A stretch of DNA of 64,000 bases, taken from the NCBI GenBank assembly GCA_015056795.1, contig SVFO01000023.1, positions 1 to 64,000 on the forward strand, read 5' to 3'. The first letter of the stretch is position 1. Each line of letters opens with the position of its first letter. The DNA comes from Lachnospiraceae bacterium. GTDB taxonomy: Bacteria > Bacillota > Clostridia > Lachnospirales > Lachnospiraceae. A model generated the notes under the pieces. The model saw only the letters and a program-made list of their open reading frames with translations, ran no database searches and was not told the DNA's origin. A program made the translations under genes and the position numbers. Of the stretch, positions 1-9,900 are shown in pieces.

Positions 1-1003
1 GCAAAATGGCATCCATCCTGTTCACGCCTTCCGTGATTCTTCCGGAGAGGATCACCATCTGCATCATGCTTTCCATCGGCTCCTTCAATCCCGTTCCTAC
101 AAGCAAGAACAATAAAGCTATGGGAAGATACCCAACATAACTATCTGCTCGTAGCAGAAGCCACGTGCTCGATGGTAAGAGAAATAAAAGCTGAGCGCCG
201 AAAAATGCATAGTAGGCTGCCATAGGCCATGCGTTAGCCCTCGCCGTTTTGTCAACTGCATTCACAAAGCGGTCTATGTCCCCCTCGTATCTCTTAAAAG
301 CACTGAGAGAACGATTAAAGATCTTTATAACAGACATTCCATGGATATACTGCACAATGGTCCCCTGCATGGCCTCCTGACTGTCATGCATTTCCGTCTG
401 AAGAGCCGCTTTATCCGGGCGCATTAGACACATGATCAGCAAAACAATGGAGATCACCATGGGTAACAATGTAATCAGCGCGAGTCGCCAATCCATAACA
501 AATAAATAGATCATCGTAAAAACTGGCGTTGCAACCGCAGCCGCAATATCGCAAAGATGATGTGCAATAAAGATTTCTACCTGTTCCGTATCATCTGAGA
601 GAATCTTCTTGATGCCTCCCTGCGTTTTATTCGTGAAATACCCTGATGGTAGCCTTCCCAGCTTATCCATCAATTGAATGCGGAGCTCATAGATCACATC
701 GTAAGCAGCCGTATGTGCAAGTGCCGAGGAACCATACGCGCATACACCATAGATTAGTGCTGCACCAAGGGTTAAGAGTACAAATACCTTAATCCTGTTT
801 TGATTCATCCCCTCTATGCTTCCATAGGATGCAAGCAGGGTTACTATAATCCCATAGATTGTAAAATACGGAACCAGCTTCGCCGCAGACGACAGTACGG
901 ACAACGCGCATGCCGACATTAGCTTATTCTTTTTCCTTCCCGCCAGCTCAAGCAGCCTAGCGAATCCCTTTTTCTCCTTCTTTTTCTCCACTTGTGCCTC
1001 CAT
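1..1003 (-). CDS. ABC half-transporter (membrane domain visible; C-terminal part beyond window start)
   Basis: Reverse-strand translation from ATG 1003 (or in-frame ATG 1015) is open to the window edge: MEAQVEKKKEKKGFARLLELAGRKKNKLMSACALSVLSSAAKLVPYFTIYG...RLPSGYFTNKTQGGIKKILSDDTEQVEIFIAHHLCD...; typical ABC_membrane domain, resembling the other half-transporters in the window. Absent from the ORF track because it is truncated. Confidence 0.85.
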   Translation of the reverse strand, partial: MEAQVEKKKEKKGFARLLELAGRKKNKLMSACALSVLSSAAKLVPYFTIYGIIVTLLASYGSIEGMNQNRIKVFVLLTLGAALIYGVCAYGSSALAHTAAYDVIYELRIQLMDKLGRLPSGYFTNKTQGGIKKILSDDTEQVEIFIAHHLCDIAAAVATPVFTMIYLFVMDWRLALITLLPMVISIVLLIMCLMRPDKAALQTEMHDSQEAMQGTIVQYIHGMSVIKIFNRSLSAFKRYEGDIDRFVNAVDKTARANAWPMAAYYAFFGAQLLFLLPSSTWLLLRADSYVGYLPIALLFLLVGTGLKEPMESMMQMVILSGRITEGVNRMDAIL

Positions 1004-1004
1004 A

Positions 1005-1020
1005 GTTAGTTTCATCTAAC
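1005..1020. promoter_or_regulatory. Palindrome GTTAG-tttcat-CTAAC (shared operator candidate, site E)
   Basis: Perfect 5-bp arms, 6-nt spacer; same motif as sites at 10555, 13920, 20157 and 28126. Overlaps the possible start-codon region of the ABC gene. Confidence 0.6.
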
Positions 1021-1036
1021 TCTTTGTTTAATTTTT

Positions 1037-1067
1037 TGTCGCAAGTATTTTTGTCACACTTGCGACA
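1037..1067. promoter_or_regulatory. Inverted repeat TGTCGCAAGT-N11-ACTTGCGACA in divergent intergenic region
   Basis: Perfect 10-bp arms between the divergent ABC gene and TetR gene; likely TetR operator. Confidence 0.6.
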
Positions 1068-1164
1068 TTTCATTGTGTATGATATACTTTGTCCATGGAT
1101 TTGTCAATGCATTTTAAGAAACGCTACAAAACCGATCATTTGTGACGTGAGGGAGGAAGTTTTT

Positions 1165-1722
1165 ATGAACGGTAGGCCAAATAAAGCCCAGAATGCCTTT
1201 ATCAACGCGCTTCTTCAACTGATGAAGGAAAAAGCATTTGATCAGATTTCCATATCGGAGTTGTCTGAAAATGCACAGTACGATCGCAGAACCTTCTATC
1301 GCTATTTCCAATCCAAAAGCGACATACTGTATTTATACTGCGCCTCGTTACTCCAAGAAATGGCGCTGGACATGAAAAAGGAACCCTTGACTCCTCAGTC
1401 AGGATTCCTCTCCTATTTTAGCTTTTGGTATAAACACCGGGATTTTCTTTTATTGCTCGAAAAGCAACGTCTTTTGTATTATCTTGGTGAAAAGCAAGAT
1501 CAGCTTCTCTACGAGCACGTTGGCACCATTGTTCATGAAGATCTCCCCAAGGATCTTGCGTTAGTTTCGGAGTTCTCTCTCTATGCGTATTACTTTACCT
1601 TAGGCGGATTATGGCAAGCATTGGCCCTTTGGATCCGCACTGGCATGAAACAAACACCTGCACAGCTGACGCAACATATCCTGGATAGCTTTACCGAGAT
1701 GCAGAAAATGATCTGTCAATAG
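1165..1722 (+). CDS. TetR/AcrR family transcriptional regulator
   Basis: MNGRPNKAQNAFINALLQLMKEKAFDQISISELSENAQYDRRTFYRYFQSKSDIL: TetR HTH. Start moved from 1024 to 1165, where GGGAGGAAG precedes the ATG. Confidence 0.85.
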   Translation: MNGRPNKAQNAFINALLQLMKEKAFDQISISELSENAQYDRRTFYRYFQSKSDILYLYCASLLQEMALDMKKEPLTPQSGFLSYFSFWYKHRDFLLLLEKQRLLYYLGEKQDQLLYEHVGTIVHEDLPKDLALVSEFSLYAYYFTLGGLWQALALWIRTGMKQTPAQLTQHILDSFTEMQKMICQ

Positions 1723-1732
1723 CCCAAGCTTA

Positions 1733-2371
1733 TTACCCTTTTTTACGCTTCTTGTACCCGCAATCACAGTAAGGGCCTCCTGAAGCGAGAGTGTACTCTC
1801 TCACAAACGTCGACGCTCCGCCAAGATCGCTCATAACATAGTCCAAATGGCACATGGCTGGAACAAGATCAAAGAATCCGTATTCTTTCATCAGCGTACA
1901 GATTCCACAGGTAAAGAATCTCGCTTCATATCCGCTTCCATCCTCATAAGGGATATACTTCATCGTCCATGAGTATGGGTTGCGGTCGCCTGCCTTTAAC
2001 GCAGCAGTTGCCTTCTGTGCTGCTATATCCTTTTCTGAAAACTTTGTTTTTCCGGCTTTTCTGCAAAACATTTTCGTCGAAGGCATTGTCATGGCCCGCT
2101 CATAGAATATCGTCAGTTGCTCAACGGTTGGTCTCTGTTCCATCTTCAGCAAAAAAGCGATCAAAAGCGCACAATTTACGATATTCGTCTTAAACCGATC
2201 TCCCTTTTCAAATTCAGGCAATTTCTCAATAATCTTCCGATATTCCGGTTTCGCCTGCTTTGTGATCTTTACTGCCACATTTTCACTTATTCCGAGGTCC
2301 GAAACCAAATGATCGTGAAAAGACTTTTTATAAAGCATCCACATAGCCGCCGGCATACCTGCATATTTCAT
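1733..2371 (-). CDS. L-2-amino-thiazoline-4-carboxylic acid hydrolase-like protein (paralog 1)
   Basis: C-terminal signature C..C..MKEYGFFDLVPAMCHLDY...REYTLASGGPYCDC shared with three other proteins in the window. Start at 2371 preceded by GGAGG. Confidence 0.7.
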   Translation of the reverse strand: MKYAGMPAAMWMLYKKSFHDHLVSDLGISENVAVKITKQAKPEYRKIIEKLPEFEKGDRFKTNIVNCALLIAFLLKMEQRPTVEQLTIFYERAMTMPSTKMFCRKAGKTKFSEKDIAAQKATAALKAGDRNPYSWTMKYIPYEDGSGYEARFFTCGICTLMKEYGFFDLVPAMCHLDYVMSDLGGASTFVREYTLASGGPYCDCGYKKRKKG

Positions 2372-2464
2372 GTTTTTCCTCCATCCTTGCGCCATTTGGG
2401 TAACTCAATACATATTTAATAACCTTCTTTGACTGATTGCATAAAAAATCCCCAATATGTCGGA

Positions 2465-3349
2465 TTAATCTTCTACCAGCATGCACATCATGCGGATTGC
2501 GTTACGACCCTCTCGTAAGAAACTGCAAAGCGCCCAATCATGACACATGGGCAATTTCTTCTCCCAGAAAGGGACACCCTTCCTCCGCAACGAACTCAAG
2601 TAATCATAAACCAGCGGATAAAAGAGTTCATGCTCGCCATAGAAGAAATACATTGGCGGGAAGCCCTCGTAATCGATGTATTCCGGGCTAATGTCAGGGC
2701 TATCTAACGGTACGTTCCTGCACCAATTCGTCGCTATCACGTCATTCATTTCAACTGTCAGGATTGGATCATATGGTTCCATCGCCAGCCGAATATTTCT
2801 AGTCTTCCCGTTTTCCAGTCCGCAAGCAGGCGAGATCACCAAAAGCTTTCTCGGCTTCTCTTTCAAGCGATAGGTTAGACTTAGGATCAAATTGGCTCCG
2901 GCGCTGTCGCCCATGAATACGATGTCCTTGGGATCATGGTTCTTTAAAAGAGCGGCATATACCTTTTCCAGCCAGCGAAGTGCGTCACGAACATTGTACT
3001 TTGGAGCCAGCGGATACGCTGCAATATACACGTCCGCTCCAGTTCCTTTTGCAATTCTGGCTGCCGTATCATAATGCAGGATGGTTGCACTTTCCATCCC
3101 TCCTCCGCCTGGCAAAAACAGAACGATTCGCTTCGTCTGTTTCTTTCTGCGGTAATAATGAATCCTGTGAATCCAGAATCCTCGAAACTTTTTGCTCCTT
3201 GTTCGAAGGCCATTTCGGTTCAAAAAACTAGGTACCTTTTCAGCCTTTGAAGGATCCTCTCCTTCCCCCATGCGAAAGAACTCTATCCCGCCTCCTGGCA
3301 GTCGATTCATTAAAAAAACCGCTTTCTCCAAGCAATTATATAGAATCAT
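2465..3349 (-). CDS. Alpha/beta hydrolase, hormone-sensitive-lipase/esterase type
   Basis: LFLPGGGGM oxyanion-hole motif and FMGDSAGANLILSL nucleophile elbow. Confidence 0.85.
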   Translation of the reverse strand: MILYNCLEKAVFLMNRLPGGGIEFFRMGEGEDPSKAEKVPSFLNRNGLRTRSKKFRGFWIHRIHYYRRKKQTKRIVLFLPGGGGMESATILHYDTAARIAKGTGADVYIAAYPLAPKYNVRDALRWLEKVYAALLKNHDPKDIVFMGDSAGANLILSLTYRLKEKPRKLLVISPACGLENGKTRNIRLAMEPYDPILTVEMNDVIATNWCRNVPLDSPDISPEYIDYEGFPPMYFFYGEHELFYPLVYDYLSSLRRKGVPFWEKKLPMCHDWALCSFLREGRNAIRMMCMLVED

Positions 3350-4022
3350 TTTTTTCTCCCTCTTTTTGCATGAAACAAAACCATGTGATAAAGATAATAA
3401 TTCCTCCGAGGCTCATGTTGGAACAACCCAAACCGTTCAGGAACGCAGACGTTCCTAGATTGCCAATCATGTTGATCAAAATCTTCAGCGTTAATGGATT
3501 GAGTATCCACATCCAGCTGGGTAGATAGGTTTTTCTTCTGACGATCAATAGAATCATCGTTATGACACAGAGAAGATAAAATGCAAAAAACACGATTACG
3601 GAAGGAATGACATAGCCTCCCTGTTCCTCCAAAACGGTCTTTAATAGGTCGTCTGTTCCGCATTCTAAATCCTTCTTAATCCCTGTTAGGAGATAACAAC
3701 AGATGACATGAATTGCGCCGCCAAGCGCGCCAAATCCATATAAAGAGAGTTTGTACAATCTAGCCGTCCTCGTCTCTTTATCCCTTAGGCTTAAGAAAAG
3801 TGCATAAAAGCCTAGTACAGATAGAGGAATCCCAATGAAGCCGAAGAATGCGCCCAAACCAATTCTCGTATAAGAGACACGCGTCGCGATCATTACAAAT
3901 TTATCTAATGCGCCGCTTCCAGCGCCCGTGGAATCTACTCCCAGAAGCAGGCAATCGCCAATCATGGTCAAAATGCCCCCAATGATTCCCCAGATCAGAT
4001 ACTTCTTTTCCTTCTGTTTCAT
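3336..4022 (-). CDS. Multi-pass membrane protein, DUF6796-like
   Basis: Several hydrophobic segments; sequence resembles clostridial DUF6796 proteins; overlaps the start of the downstream gene. Confidence 0.6.
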   Translation of the reverse strand: MKQKEKKYLIWGIIGGILTMIGDCLLLGVDSTGAGSGALDKFVMIATRVSYTRIGLGAFFGFIGIPLSVLGFYALFLSLRDKETRTARLYKLSLYGFGALGGAIHVICCYLLTGIKKDLECGTDDLLKTVLEEQGGYVIPSVIVFFAFYLLCVITMILLIVRRKTYLPSWMWILNPLTLKILINMIGNLGTSAFLNGLGCSNMSLGGIIIFITWFCFMQKEGEKNDSI

Positions 4023-4043
4023 CTGAAATCTTCGCCTCCGTCG

Positions 4044-4955
4044 CTATCTGGCCTTAATATACTTGATCATTCTTCGATACCCCGGCATTGCATCCTTCAC
4101 AAATGGCATAATTGCATAGCAATGATACATGCCAGGTGCGATCTCCATAGTGACATGAACACCATATTCTTCTAGTCGCTTTTTAATGGAATGTGCAGCC
4201 GCAGTAAATACTTCGTCCCCACCAAAGCTTAAATACACATCCTTAAGGCCCGAATAATTGCCCAATTGCAAGGATTCCATGTAGTCCGCAACCTTCTTGC
4301 CCCCCGTCATGCCTTCCCATACAGAAAGTGTCGCCTTTTGACTCATGATTACGTCAGTCTTATCCAGCTTTGCAGCTTTGCGTTTTTCTTCATCCGAAAT
4401 CAGCAAGGAGCCTGGGGAACCCGCATATACCTTTCCTGGCATGGGCAAGCCTTCTCCCCTGTCATTGATATACGAGATCATGCCAAGTGCAAGATTTGCG
4501 CCGCTTGAGCCGCCAAGGAAACATATATTATCTGCATCGTATCTCTCTAAAAGCTTTTTGTAAAGTGCATAAATCATCTCATAGACATCCAGTAGCGTGT
4601 TCCCCGTATGCACCAGCGGATAATAGGGAAGCACAAAATCCATCCCCGTCTTCTTGGAAAGCTCTAAAACTTCTTTCGCCTGCTTTGGCTTAGGATACTT
4701 CAGCATTCCCCCGCCAACCAGATAAATACATACTCTATCGTTTTTCTTTTTATGCAGGTACCATAGGCAAGTAGAGCCAAGCACCTTCTCTTCTTTGATG
4801 CCAATCTGTTCATCGTACATCTTTGGGATGACAACTCCCTTATAGGCTTTTCGAAACAGCTTTTGTGCCTTCTCCGGTGGTAGTTCCATAACTCTCTGCA
4901 ATTTAAGAAGCTTACACAATCCCAACAATACCGAGTATTTCAATGACCTCTTCAT
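4044..4955 (-). CDS. Alpha/beta hydrolase (esterase/lipase type)
   Basis: IYLVGGGML and FLGGSSGANLALGM motifs. Confidence 0.85.
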   Translation of the reverse strand: MKRSLKYSVLLGLCKLLKLQRVMELPPEKAQKLFRKAYKGVVIPKMYDEQIGIKEEKVLGSTCLWYLHKKKNDRVCIYLVGGGMLKYPKPKQAKEVLELSKKTGMDFVLPYYPLVHTGNTLLDVYEMIYALYKKLLERYDADNICFLGGSSGANLALGMISYINDRGEGLPMPGKVYAGSPGSLLISDEEKRKAAKLDKTDVIMSQKATLSVWEGMTGGKKVADYMESLQLGNYSGLKDVYLSFGGDEVFTAAAHSIKKRLEEYGVHVTMEIAPGMYHCYAIMPFVKDAMPGYRRMIKYIKAR

Positions 4956-4980
4956 TGCTTTCTTGCTCCTTTAGCGATAC

Positions 4981-5481
4981 TTACTGAAACAATGTACAAA
5001 TCCATGCCGCCAGCGCACATGCCGCTGGGAATATTACCAAAAGCTTAAGTAGCTGACTTTTGATATTGTACCCGTATTTTCTGTTTGTATATACTGGCGT
5101 CACTTCCGGAGTAAAGGTTTGAAAAAAGTGGAATTTACAAAGCAGAAAATAATCAAAGAAAATCATATCGTAGATCTTATATGTCGTAAAAATGAAAATA
5201 AATCTAAAAAAGAACTGCCAGAACGTAAAGTCACTTCTGAAGCCATCCCAAATGGAGATTACACCGATTCCCAAAATCATGACCATACTCATGATCATCA
5301 AGGTCCAGCCTACCTTACGAGCTCCATAAAACTCCTCCTGCTTTCTGTCTATCACAAGTTCCAATGCCTCCTTGGGTGCAGAAGAAAAGAGCTTCTTATC
5401 CTTGATAAACACAACCGCTGAAATAAGCATAATCGTGATGCACGCACAGAAAGTGATTGCCAGAAATAACGTTAACAACAT
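4981..5481 (-). CDS. Small membrane protein (paralog of 7037-7531)
   Basis: Shares SIWDGFRSDFTFWQFFFRF / GIDGLKSGFGFWQMTLRF and the C-terminal GYNIKSQLLKL..PAACALAAWICTLF / GFNNKNQIIRI..PILCMITAGIFMLF with the second protein. Confidence 0.65.
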   Translation of the reverse strand: MLLTLFLAITFCACITIMLISAVVFIKDKKLFSSAPKEALELVIDRKQEEFYGARKVGWTLMIMSMVMILGIGVISIWDGFRSDFTFWQFFFRFIFIFTTYKIYDMIFFDYFLLCKFHFFQTFTPEVTPVYTNRKYGYNIKSQLLKLLVIFPAACALAAWICTLFQ

Positions 5482-5506
5482 TTTTCATCCTCCTCGGTTT
5501 ACCGCA

Positions 5507-6166
5507 TCATACAATGATGCCTTTATAGTTTTTCGCAGTCTCAGACTGGTCAGAAACATACCAATAGTCGCAGGAATCCGCTCCTGTCGCAACGGTATGC
5601 GTACGAATCAGTTTAGCATGCATCAGTTTAGCGTAGGTATGATCCAGAGCACACATATGCGGCATCAAATCCATATAGCCATATTTTGCCGCATAATCTG
5701 CAATTGGACATCCTACCAAAGTAAATGCAAAACCTTCTGAGGACTCGTTAGGGTCAACAATCATTCCCCAGGTTTCAAGCCACTCACCTTTTGCCCGCTT
5801 CTTTTCTACCAACTGCGCGTATTTACGATAGCTCTTATACAATGCATTACGGAGTATGGAAAGCACTCCTTTTTTGTTAATGTTCATAAGCCCACTTAAC
5901 CATTGCAGACTATTATATAAATCTGCAATGATTTCATCGATCGCTTCTCCCGACATACGATGATCCGTTGCCTCGTAGTAGGAAAGAAATAGGAGAAACA
6001 TCTCCAAATTACTTGCCAGAGAATTTTCCTTTCCGCCGATATTCGGAGCCTTTGCTACAAGCTTCGGAAAAATCTGCTCCGCTCTTTTTATGATTGACTT
6101 TTCTTCACCTGGAAAATGCTTTCGCAGATACTTCTTGATTGCTTTTTTAACCAGTTTTTCTAACAT
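5507..6166 (-). CDS. L-2-amino-thiazoline-4-carboxylic acid hydrolase-like protein (paralog 2)
   Basis: GCPIADYAAKYGYMDLMPHMCALDHTYAKLMHAKLIRTHTVATGADSCDYWYV. Start at 6166 (MLEKLVKK) after GGAGAG, overlapping the upstream stop as TGATG. Confidence 0.8.
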   Translation of the reverse strand: MLEKLVKKAIKKYLRKHFPGEEKSIIKRAEQIFPKLVAKAPNIGGKENSLASNLEMFLLFLSYYEATDHRMSGEAIDEIIADLYNSLQWLSGLMNINKKGVLSILRNALYKSYRKYAQLVEKKRAKGEWLETWGMIVDPNESSEGFAFTLVGCPIADYAAKYGYMDLMPHMCALDHTYAKLMHAKLIRTHTVATGADSCDYWYVSDQSETAKNYKGIIV

Positions 6167-7020
6167 CAAACTCTCCATTCTGCCATAGTATCTAATATGA
6201 TTTGCAAGGTTTCTTCCCTAGCCTGCTGACATTCTTTCGGGAAGTTTTTCTCCCTCGGGAGCATGTTATTGTTTACGGGAAAATATCCTAGATTATGGCT
6301 TCCGATTTCTGAGTTCACATGTCGAAATCCATGCTCGAAACCATTTCTCTCCAGCCTTTTGATCAAGAGCTCCGCATCCCTTTTTGCCGGAACTGACTCA
6401 TCATGGGTGGAAGTCAACAAAAGAATTTCGCCATGTATTCTTTCAACCGGAATTTCATTTTCTTCTGTACCCTTCTTATCCCATTCATCAAAAAAGTAGA
6501 GAAGTCGCACTTGCCGCTCCCTGATACATCTTTTGAGAAAATCGGAAAACAGCTTGCCTTTTTTTACATAAGGAAAATCTTGTCCTTTGTAAGAGACCAT
6601 CGCCTTACATGGATCATCCTGCGGTTTCCCTGTCCCTTGCATCACATGTCCAAAAGAAGATGCAGCGATCACTAAACTAATGTCAGGAACAACACTCGCC
6701 GCCAGAAGAGCCATCCCAGCCCCCTTTGAGTTACCGTAAATACCGATCCGCTGATATCCGCGCTTTTTCATTTCATTGCAGGCAATCTCAAATTGTTCCA
6801 ATGGGATCGCCCTCATATCTTTCTTCTGACCTTCTCCGCCATAGTATGACATTGCAAGGGAAGAATATCCTTTTTCCACAAAAAGCTTTGCATATTTTTC
6901 TGGCAGTTCAAGTCCCTTTAGGCCTTGAATGACGATAATCAAGCGATCATCCTGATTATCCGCGTCATATAACACACCTTCAAACCCATTCTGAAGATAT
7001 TTGTATTCCGTTTTAACCAT
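6166..7020 (-). CDS. Alpha/beta hydrolase, acyl-CoA thioester hydrolase/BAAT C-terminal-like
   Basis: GIYGNSKGAGMALLAASVVPDISLVI; similar overall layout to 8951-9877. Confidence 0.75.
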   Translation of the reverse strand: MVKTEYKYLQNGFEGVLYDADNQDDRLIIVIQGLKGLELPEKYAKLFVEKGYSSLAMSYYGGEGQKKDMRAIPLEQFEIACNEMKKRGYQRIGIYGNSKGAGMALLAASVVPDISLVIAASSFGHVMQGTGKPQDDPCKAMVSYKGQDFPYVKKGKLFSDFLKRCIRERQVRLLYFFDEWDKKGTEENEIPVERIHGEILLLTSTHDESVPAKRDAELLIKRLERNGFEHGFRHVNSEIGSHNLGYFPVNNNMLPREKNFPKECQQAREETLQIILDTMAEWRV

Positions 7021-7036
7021 TTTTCTTTCCATCGCT

Positions 7037-7531
7037 TTATCGAAATAGCATAAAGATTCCAGCAGTTATCATGCACAAAATTGGATAGGTAACAATTCTA
7101 ATAATCTGATTCTTGTTATTAAACCCTCGATCCTTCCATCCTTCACATTCTGCCGTCTCTGGATAAAGCTTCTTGAAATATCCGATAGTCAAAACTAACC
7201 ATTGATCCTGAACAAGGATATCAAAGGCCTTCATGACATAGAGAAAAACAACAAATCTTAAAGTCATTTGCCAAAAGCCAAATCCGCTTTTTAATCCGTC
7301 AATGCCTAGATAGATCATTCCACCAAACATCGCGATCAGAAATATGGCCAGAAGGAGATGTGCCATCATTTGCTTCCCCTTCGGTGGCTCAGGATGATTT
7401 GCTGCAGCCAGTCTTACGTCCTCTGGCAAAAAGCGCAGTACAATGGAAGGCTTTGCCATGGGGCTAGCGATCACGATCACAAGTATTTCAATTATGCACA
7501 GTATCAGTGCTATCAGAATTGTCTTTAACAT
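7037..7531 (-). CDS. Small membrane protein (paralog of 4981-5481)
   Basis: See 4981-5481; start MLKTILIAL after GAGGAG. Confidence 0.65.
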   Translation of the reverse strand: MLKTILIALILCIIEILVIVIASPMAKPSIVLRFLPEDVRLAAANHPEPPKGKQMMAHLLLAIFLIAMFGGMIYLGIDGLKSGFGFWQMTLRFVVFLYVMKAFDILVQDQWLVLTIGYFKKLYPETAECEGWKDRGFNNKNQIIRIVTYPILCMITAGIFMLFR

Positions 7532-7555
7532 CTTCTTTCTCCTCAAACAAACACG

Positions 7556-8167
7556 TCAGAACAAAAAGAACAATCCCAGAAACATAAATGCATTCGCTAT
7601 GTTTCCCTTGGCAGGAATCTTTGTTAATGCCAAGGCCAAAAATGCAGGAAAGGTATTAAAAACACATGCCCATCTAGGCAACTCCGTTTGTCCAGTAATA
7701 ACCAGGATGAAAAAGAGAACCGCAAATACTAGCAAGCCTAGATATGCAATAGCCGCAGCGGAAGTTCTTTTGAAAAAAAGAACAACTGCGTTCAGCGCTT
7801 CCTCCGTCCTCCCAAGTTTCACAAAAAACCATTCTACGGCACCGCAGAGAACATGGTGTGCCGAGATCAATACCGTAAAGAATAGCGACGCGATTAGCAT
7901 GGCATAGCCAGCCGTCGGCATCGTCTCTGCGATCCTAAGGCTTACGCCCACATATCCAATGCTTGCCATGAAAAGTGCTGCAATACCGACAAGCATTGCT
8001 AGCTCCAACTGTTTCATTGGCATATTTGCAAAAACTTTCCGCATCTTTTCCGGATCCTTCACGTCAGAAAACTCAAATCTCCCGTCTTTTGTATACGCCA
8101 TCATGCAGTCTGTAATGCCGCAGATCGCATGCCCCAAAAAAGCAATTGCCAATGCTGCCTTTAACAT
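7556..8167 (-). CDS. Multi-pass membrane protein of unknown function
   Basis: 203 aa, about five hydrophobic stretches, in the same tightly packed gene run. Confidence 0.6.
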   Translation of the reverse strand: MLKAALAIAFLGHAICGITDCMMAYTKDGRFEFSDVKDPEKMRKVFANMPMKQLELAMLVGIAALFMASIGYVGVSLRIAETMPTAGYAMLIASLFFTVLISAHHVLCGAVEWFFVKLGRTEEALNAVVLFFKRTSAAAIAYLGLLVFAVLFFILVITGQTELPRWACVFNTFPAFLALALTKIPAKGNIANAFMFLGLFFLF

Positions 8168-8192
8168 TGTTCCCGTCTCCTATGCCATTCAA

Positions 8193-8954
8193 TCAGTGTA
8201 GTTCACCGTTATATGCCCTCTCAATGAGCGAAACCAATCTTTGCGGATTCTTGTGTACCAATTCTGCATGTCCCGTGTTCTTGAACATCTTGTGTGTGAA
8301 TCGAATTCCTTTGCGCAGAAGTTTGTGTACCTTTCGCGCGGCGCCTCTCTCCGCACTGCCATGAAAGACATAGGAAGCAGTTTTGTTAAAGCTCTCAAAT
8401 TTGTAGCGATATCCGATTTCCGAGATGACGCTATTTTCTATGGATTTATGGCTCACCTGCGTATAGAGCGATTCTCTGATTGACTCCCTGGTCCTCCCCA
8501 GCGCTTTGGCAAGAAATCCTTGATGCTTTGTGAGAACGGAATAAATCAATGCTGAATATCCTTTTACGTAAAGCTTCTCAAAGCATTTGAATCGAAATGT
8601 CGGCATCGGCATAATTGTGTAACCATCTGCAATGAACGTATGCACTCTGACTCTGTCATCCATTAAAATCTCATTGCCAACCATCCCTCCAAGCGAAATT
8701 CCGTATAGCACGTCAAGTTTGCCACCAAGCACTTTTACAATAAAATCAACCGCCATGCGTGCTTCTTCCACGACAGAGCAAAAAACGCCGTCCGGTTCAT
8801 CTCTGTTAAAGCCATCATAAGCCTGTACGATGACATGAAATTGTTTACTGGCCTCTTCAACAAACGGCAAGAGGCCTGGATGCCACTTGGCGAGATATCC
8901 GCACTCGATCATCAATGACTTTCCATTCTCTTTTCCATATTCGAAAAATTTCAT
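8193..8954 (-). CDS. Alpha/beta hydrolase
   Basis: VLYGISLGGMVGNEIL nucleophile elbow; MKFFEYGKENGKSLMIECG start at 8954 with ATGA overlap to upstream gene and GGAGG RBS. Confidence 0.75.
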   Translation of the reverse strand: MKFFEYGKENGKSLMIECGYLAKWHPGLLPFVEEASKQFHVIVQAYDGFNRDEPDGVFCSVVEEARMAVDFIVKVLGGKLDVLYGISLGGMVGNEILMDDRVRVHTFIADGYTIMPMPTFRFKCFEKLYVKGYSALIYSVLTKHQGFLAKALGRTRESIRESLYTQVSHKSIENSVISEIGYRYKFESFNKTASYVFHGSAERGAARKVHKLLRKGIRFTHKMFKNTGHAELVHKNPQRLVSLIERAYNGELH

Positions 8955-9877
8955 ACTTCCTCCGTGCCCGCATTGCAGTCCCATTCCTCAAGGAATTTTA
9001 GAATCCTTTGAAAGCAGTCTTGTCTTGCTTCTTCACATTCTTTCGGATATTTTTTCTCTGCTGGCAGGAGATTTTGAAATGCCCATCTTGCATACCCCGT
9101 CATCTCATCCAGTCCGTCAGCGAGTGCATGACTGGCTTTTTCGTAAATATGTGTTTCCATTCGATATGGGTAATTCGCCTCTTGTAACGCCTTCATCATC
9201 CTTGGTACTGCAACGTCAGAAGGCCAAGCATCATCATCCTTTGCAGCGAGGAAAAGCACGTCCGCATGCATGTTCTCAACTCTGATCCGTGATTCCTCCG
9301 TTAAAGGATTGTGGTCATATCCGTACCGCATAAATCTCCTTAATCCATAACGCTTATCTTTCATCGCGCCATAAAAGACCGTGAGCAGCCCTTGATCAAT
9401 CAATGTCCAAGGAGAATAGGGAACATCCTTGCCATGCCATGTATAGACCGATTTATGCAATCGCTTGAAGTTATTTGTTGTCCCCTCCATCACATAGTCA
9501 AAAGGCACTACAGGGATTATGCAACTGATTTCAGGAATTAGGGACGCCGCGAGAAGTGTATATCCCGCCCCCGTGGAGACAGAAGTCATCGCAATACCTT
9601 GTATTTTCTTCTCTTCCTTTAACCACTTTACAGCCTTCTCCACATAATCCACGGGAACAGAAACCAATTCCTTCGAAAGTCCTTTCCAACCATAAAACCC
9701 AAGAACAAGGACAGTGTAACCCGCCTTGCGCAGGAATCTGCTCATGGATACGCTTGTCTTCTCGTCACATGATGCGCCACCAGCAGCAATGACCGCTTTT
9801 TCTGGGTGTATGCGCCCTGGATAGTAGATACCAACAAATCCATTTTGTTCCAAAGTGCATCTTTCCATCTCTGACAT
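8951..9877 (-). CDS. Alpha/beta hydrolase, BAAT C-terminal-like
   Basis: GIAMTSVSTGAGYTLLAASLIPEISCIIPVVPFDYVMEG; same layout as 6166-7020. Confidence 0.75.
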   Translation of the reverse strand: MSEMERCTLEQNGFVGIYYPGRIHPEKAVIAAGGASCDEKTSVSMSRFLRKAGYTVLVLGFYGWKGLSKELVSVPVDYVEKAVKWLKEEKKIQGIAMTSVSTGAGYTLLAASLIPEISCIIPVVPFDYVMEGTTNNFKRLHKSVYTWHGKDVPYSPWTLIDQGLLTVFYGAMKDKRYGLRRFMRYGYDHNPLTEESRIRVENMHADVLFLAAKDDDAWPSDVAVPRMMKALQEANYPYRMETHIYEKASHALADGLDEMTGYARWAFQNLLPAEKKYPKECEEARQDCFQRILKFLEEWDCNAGTEEV

Positions 9878-9900
9878 CCGCCGTATCCCTCTTCGCCAAT

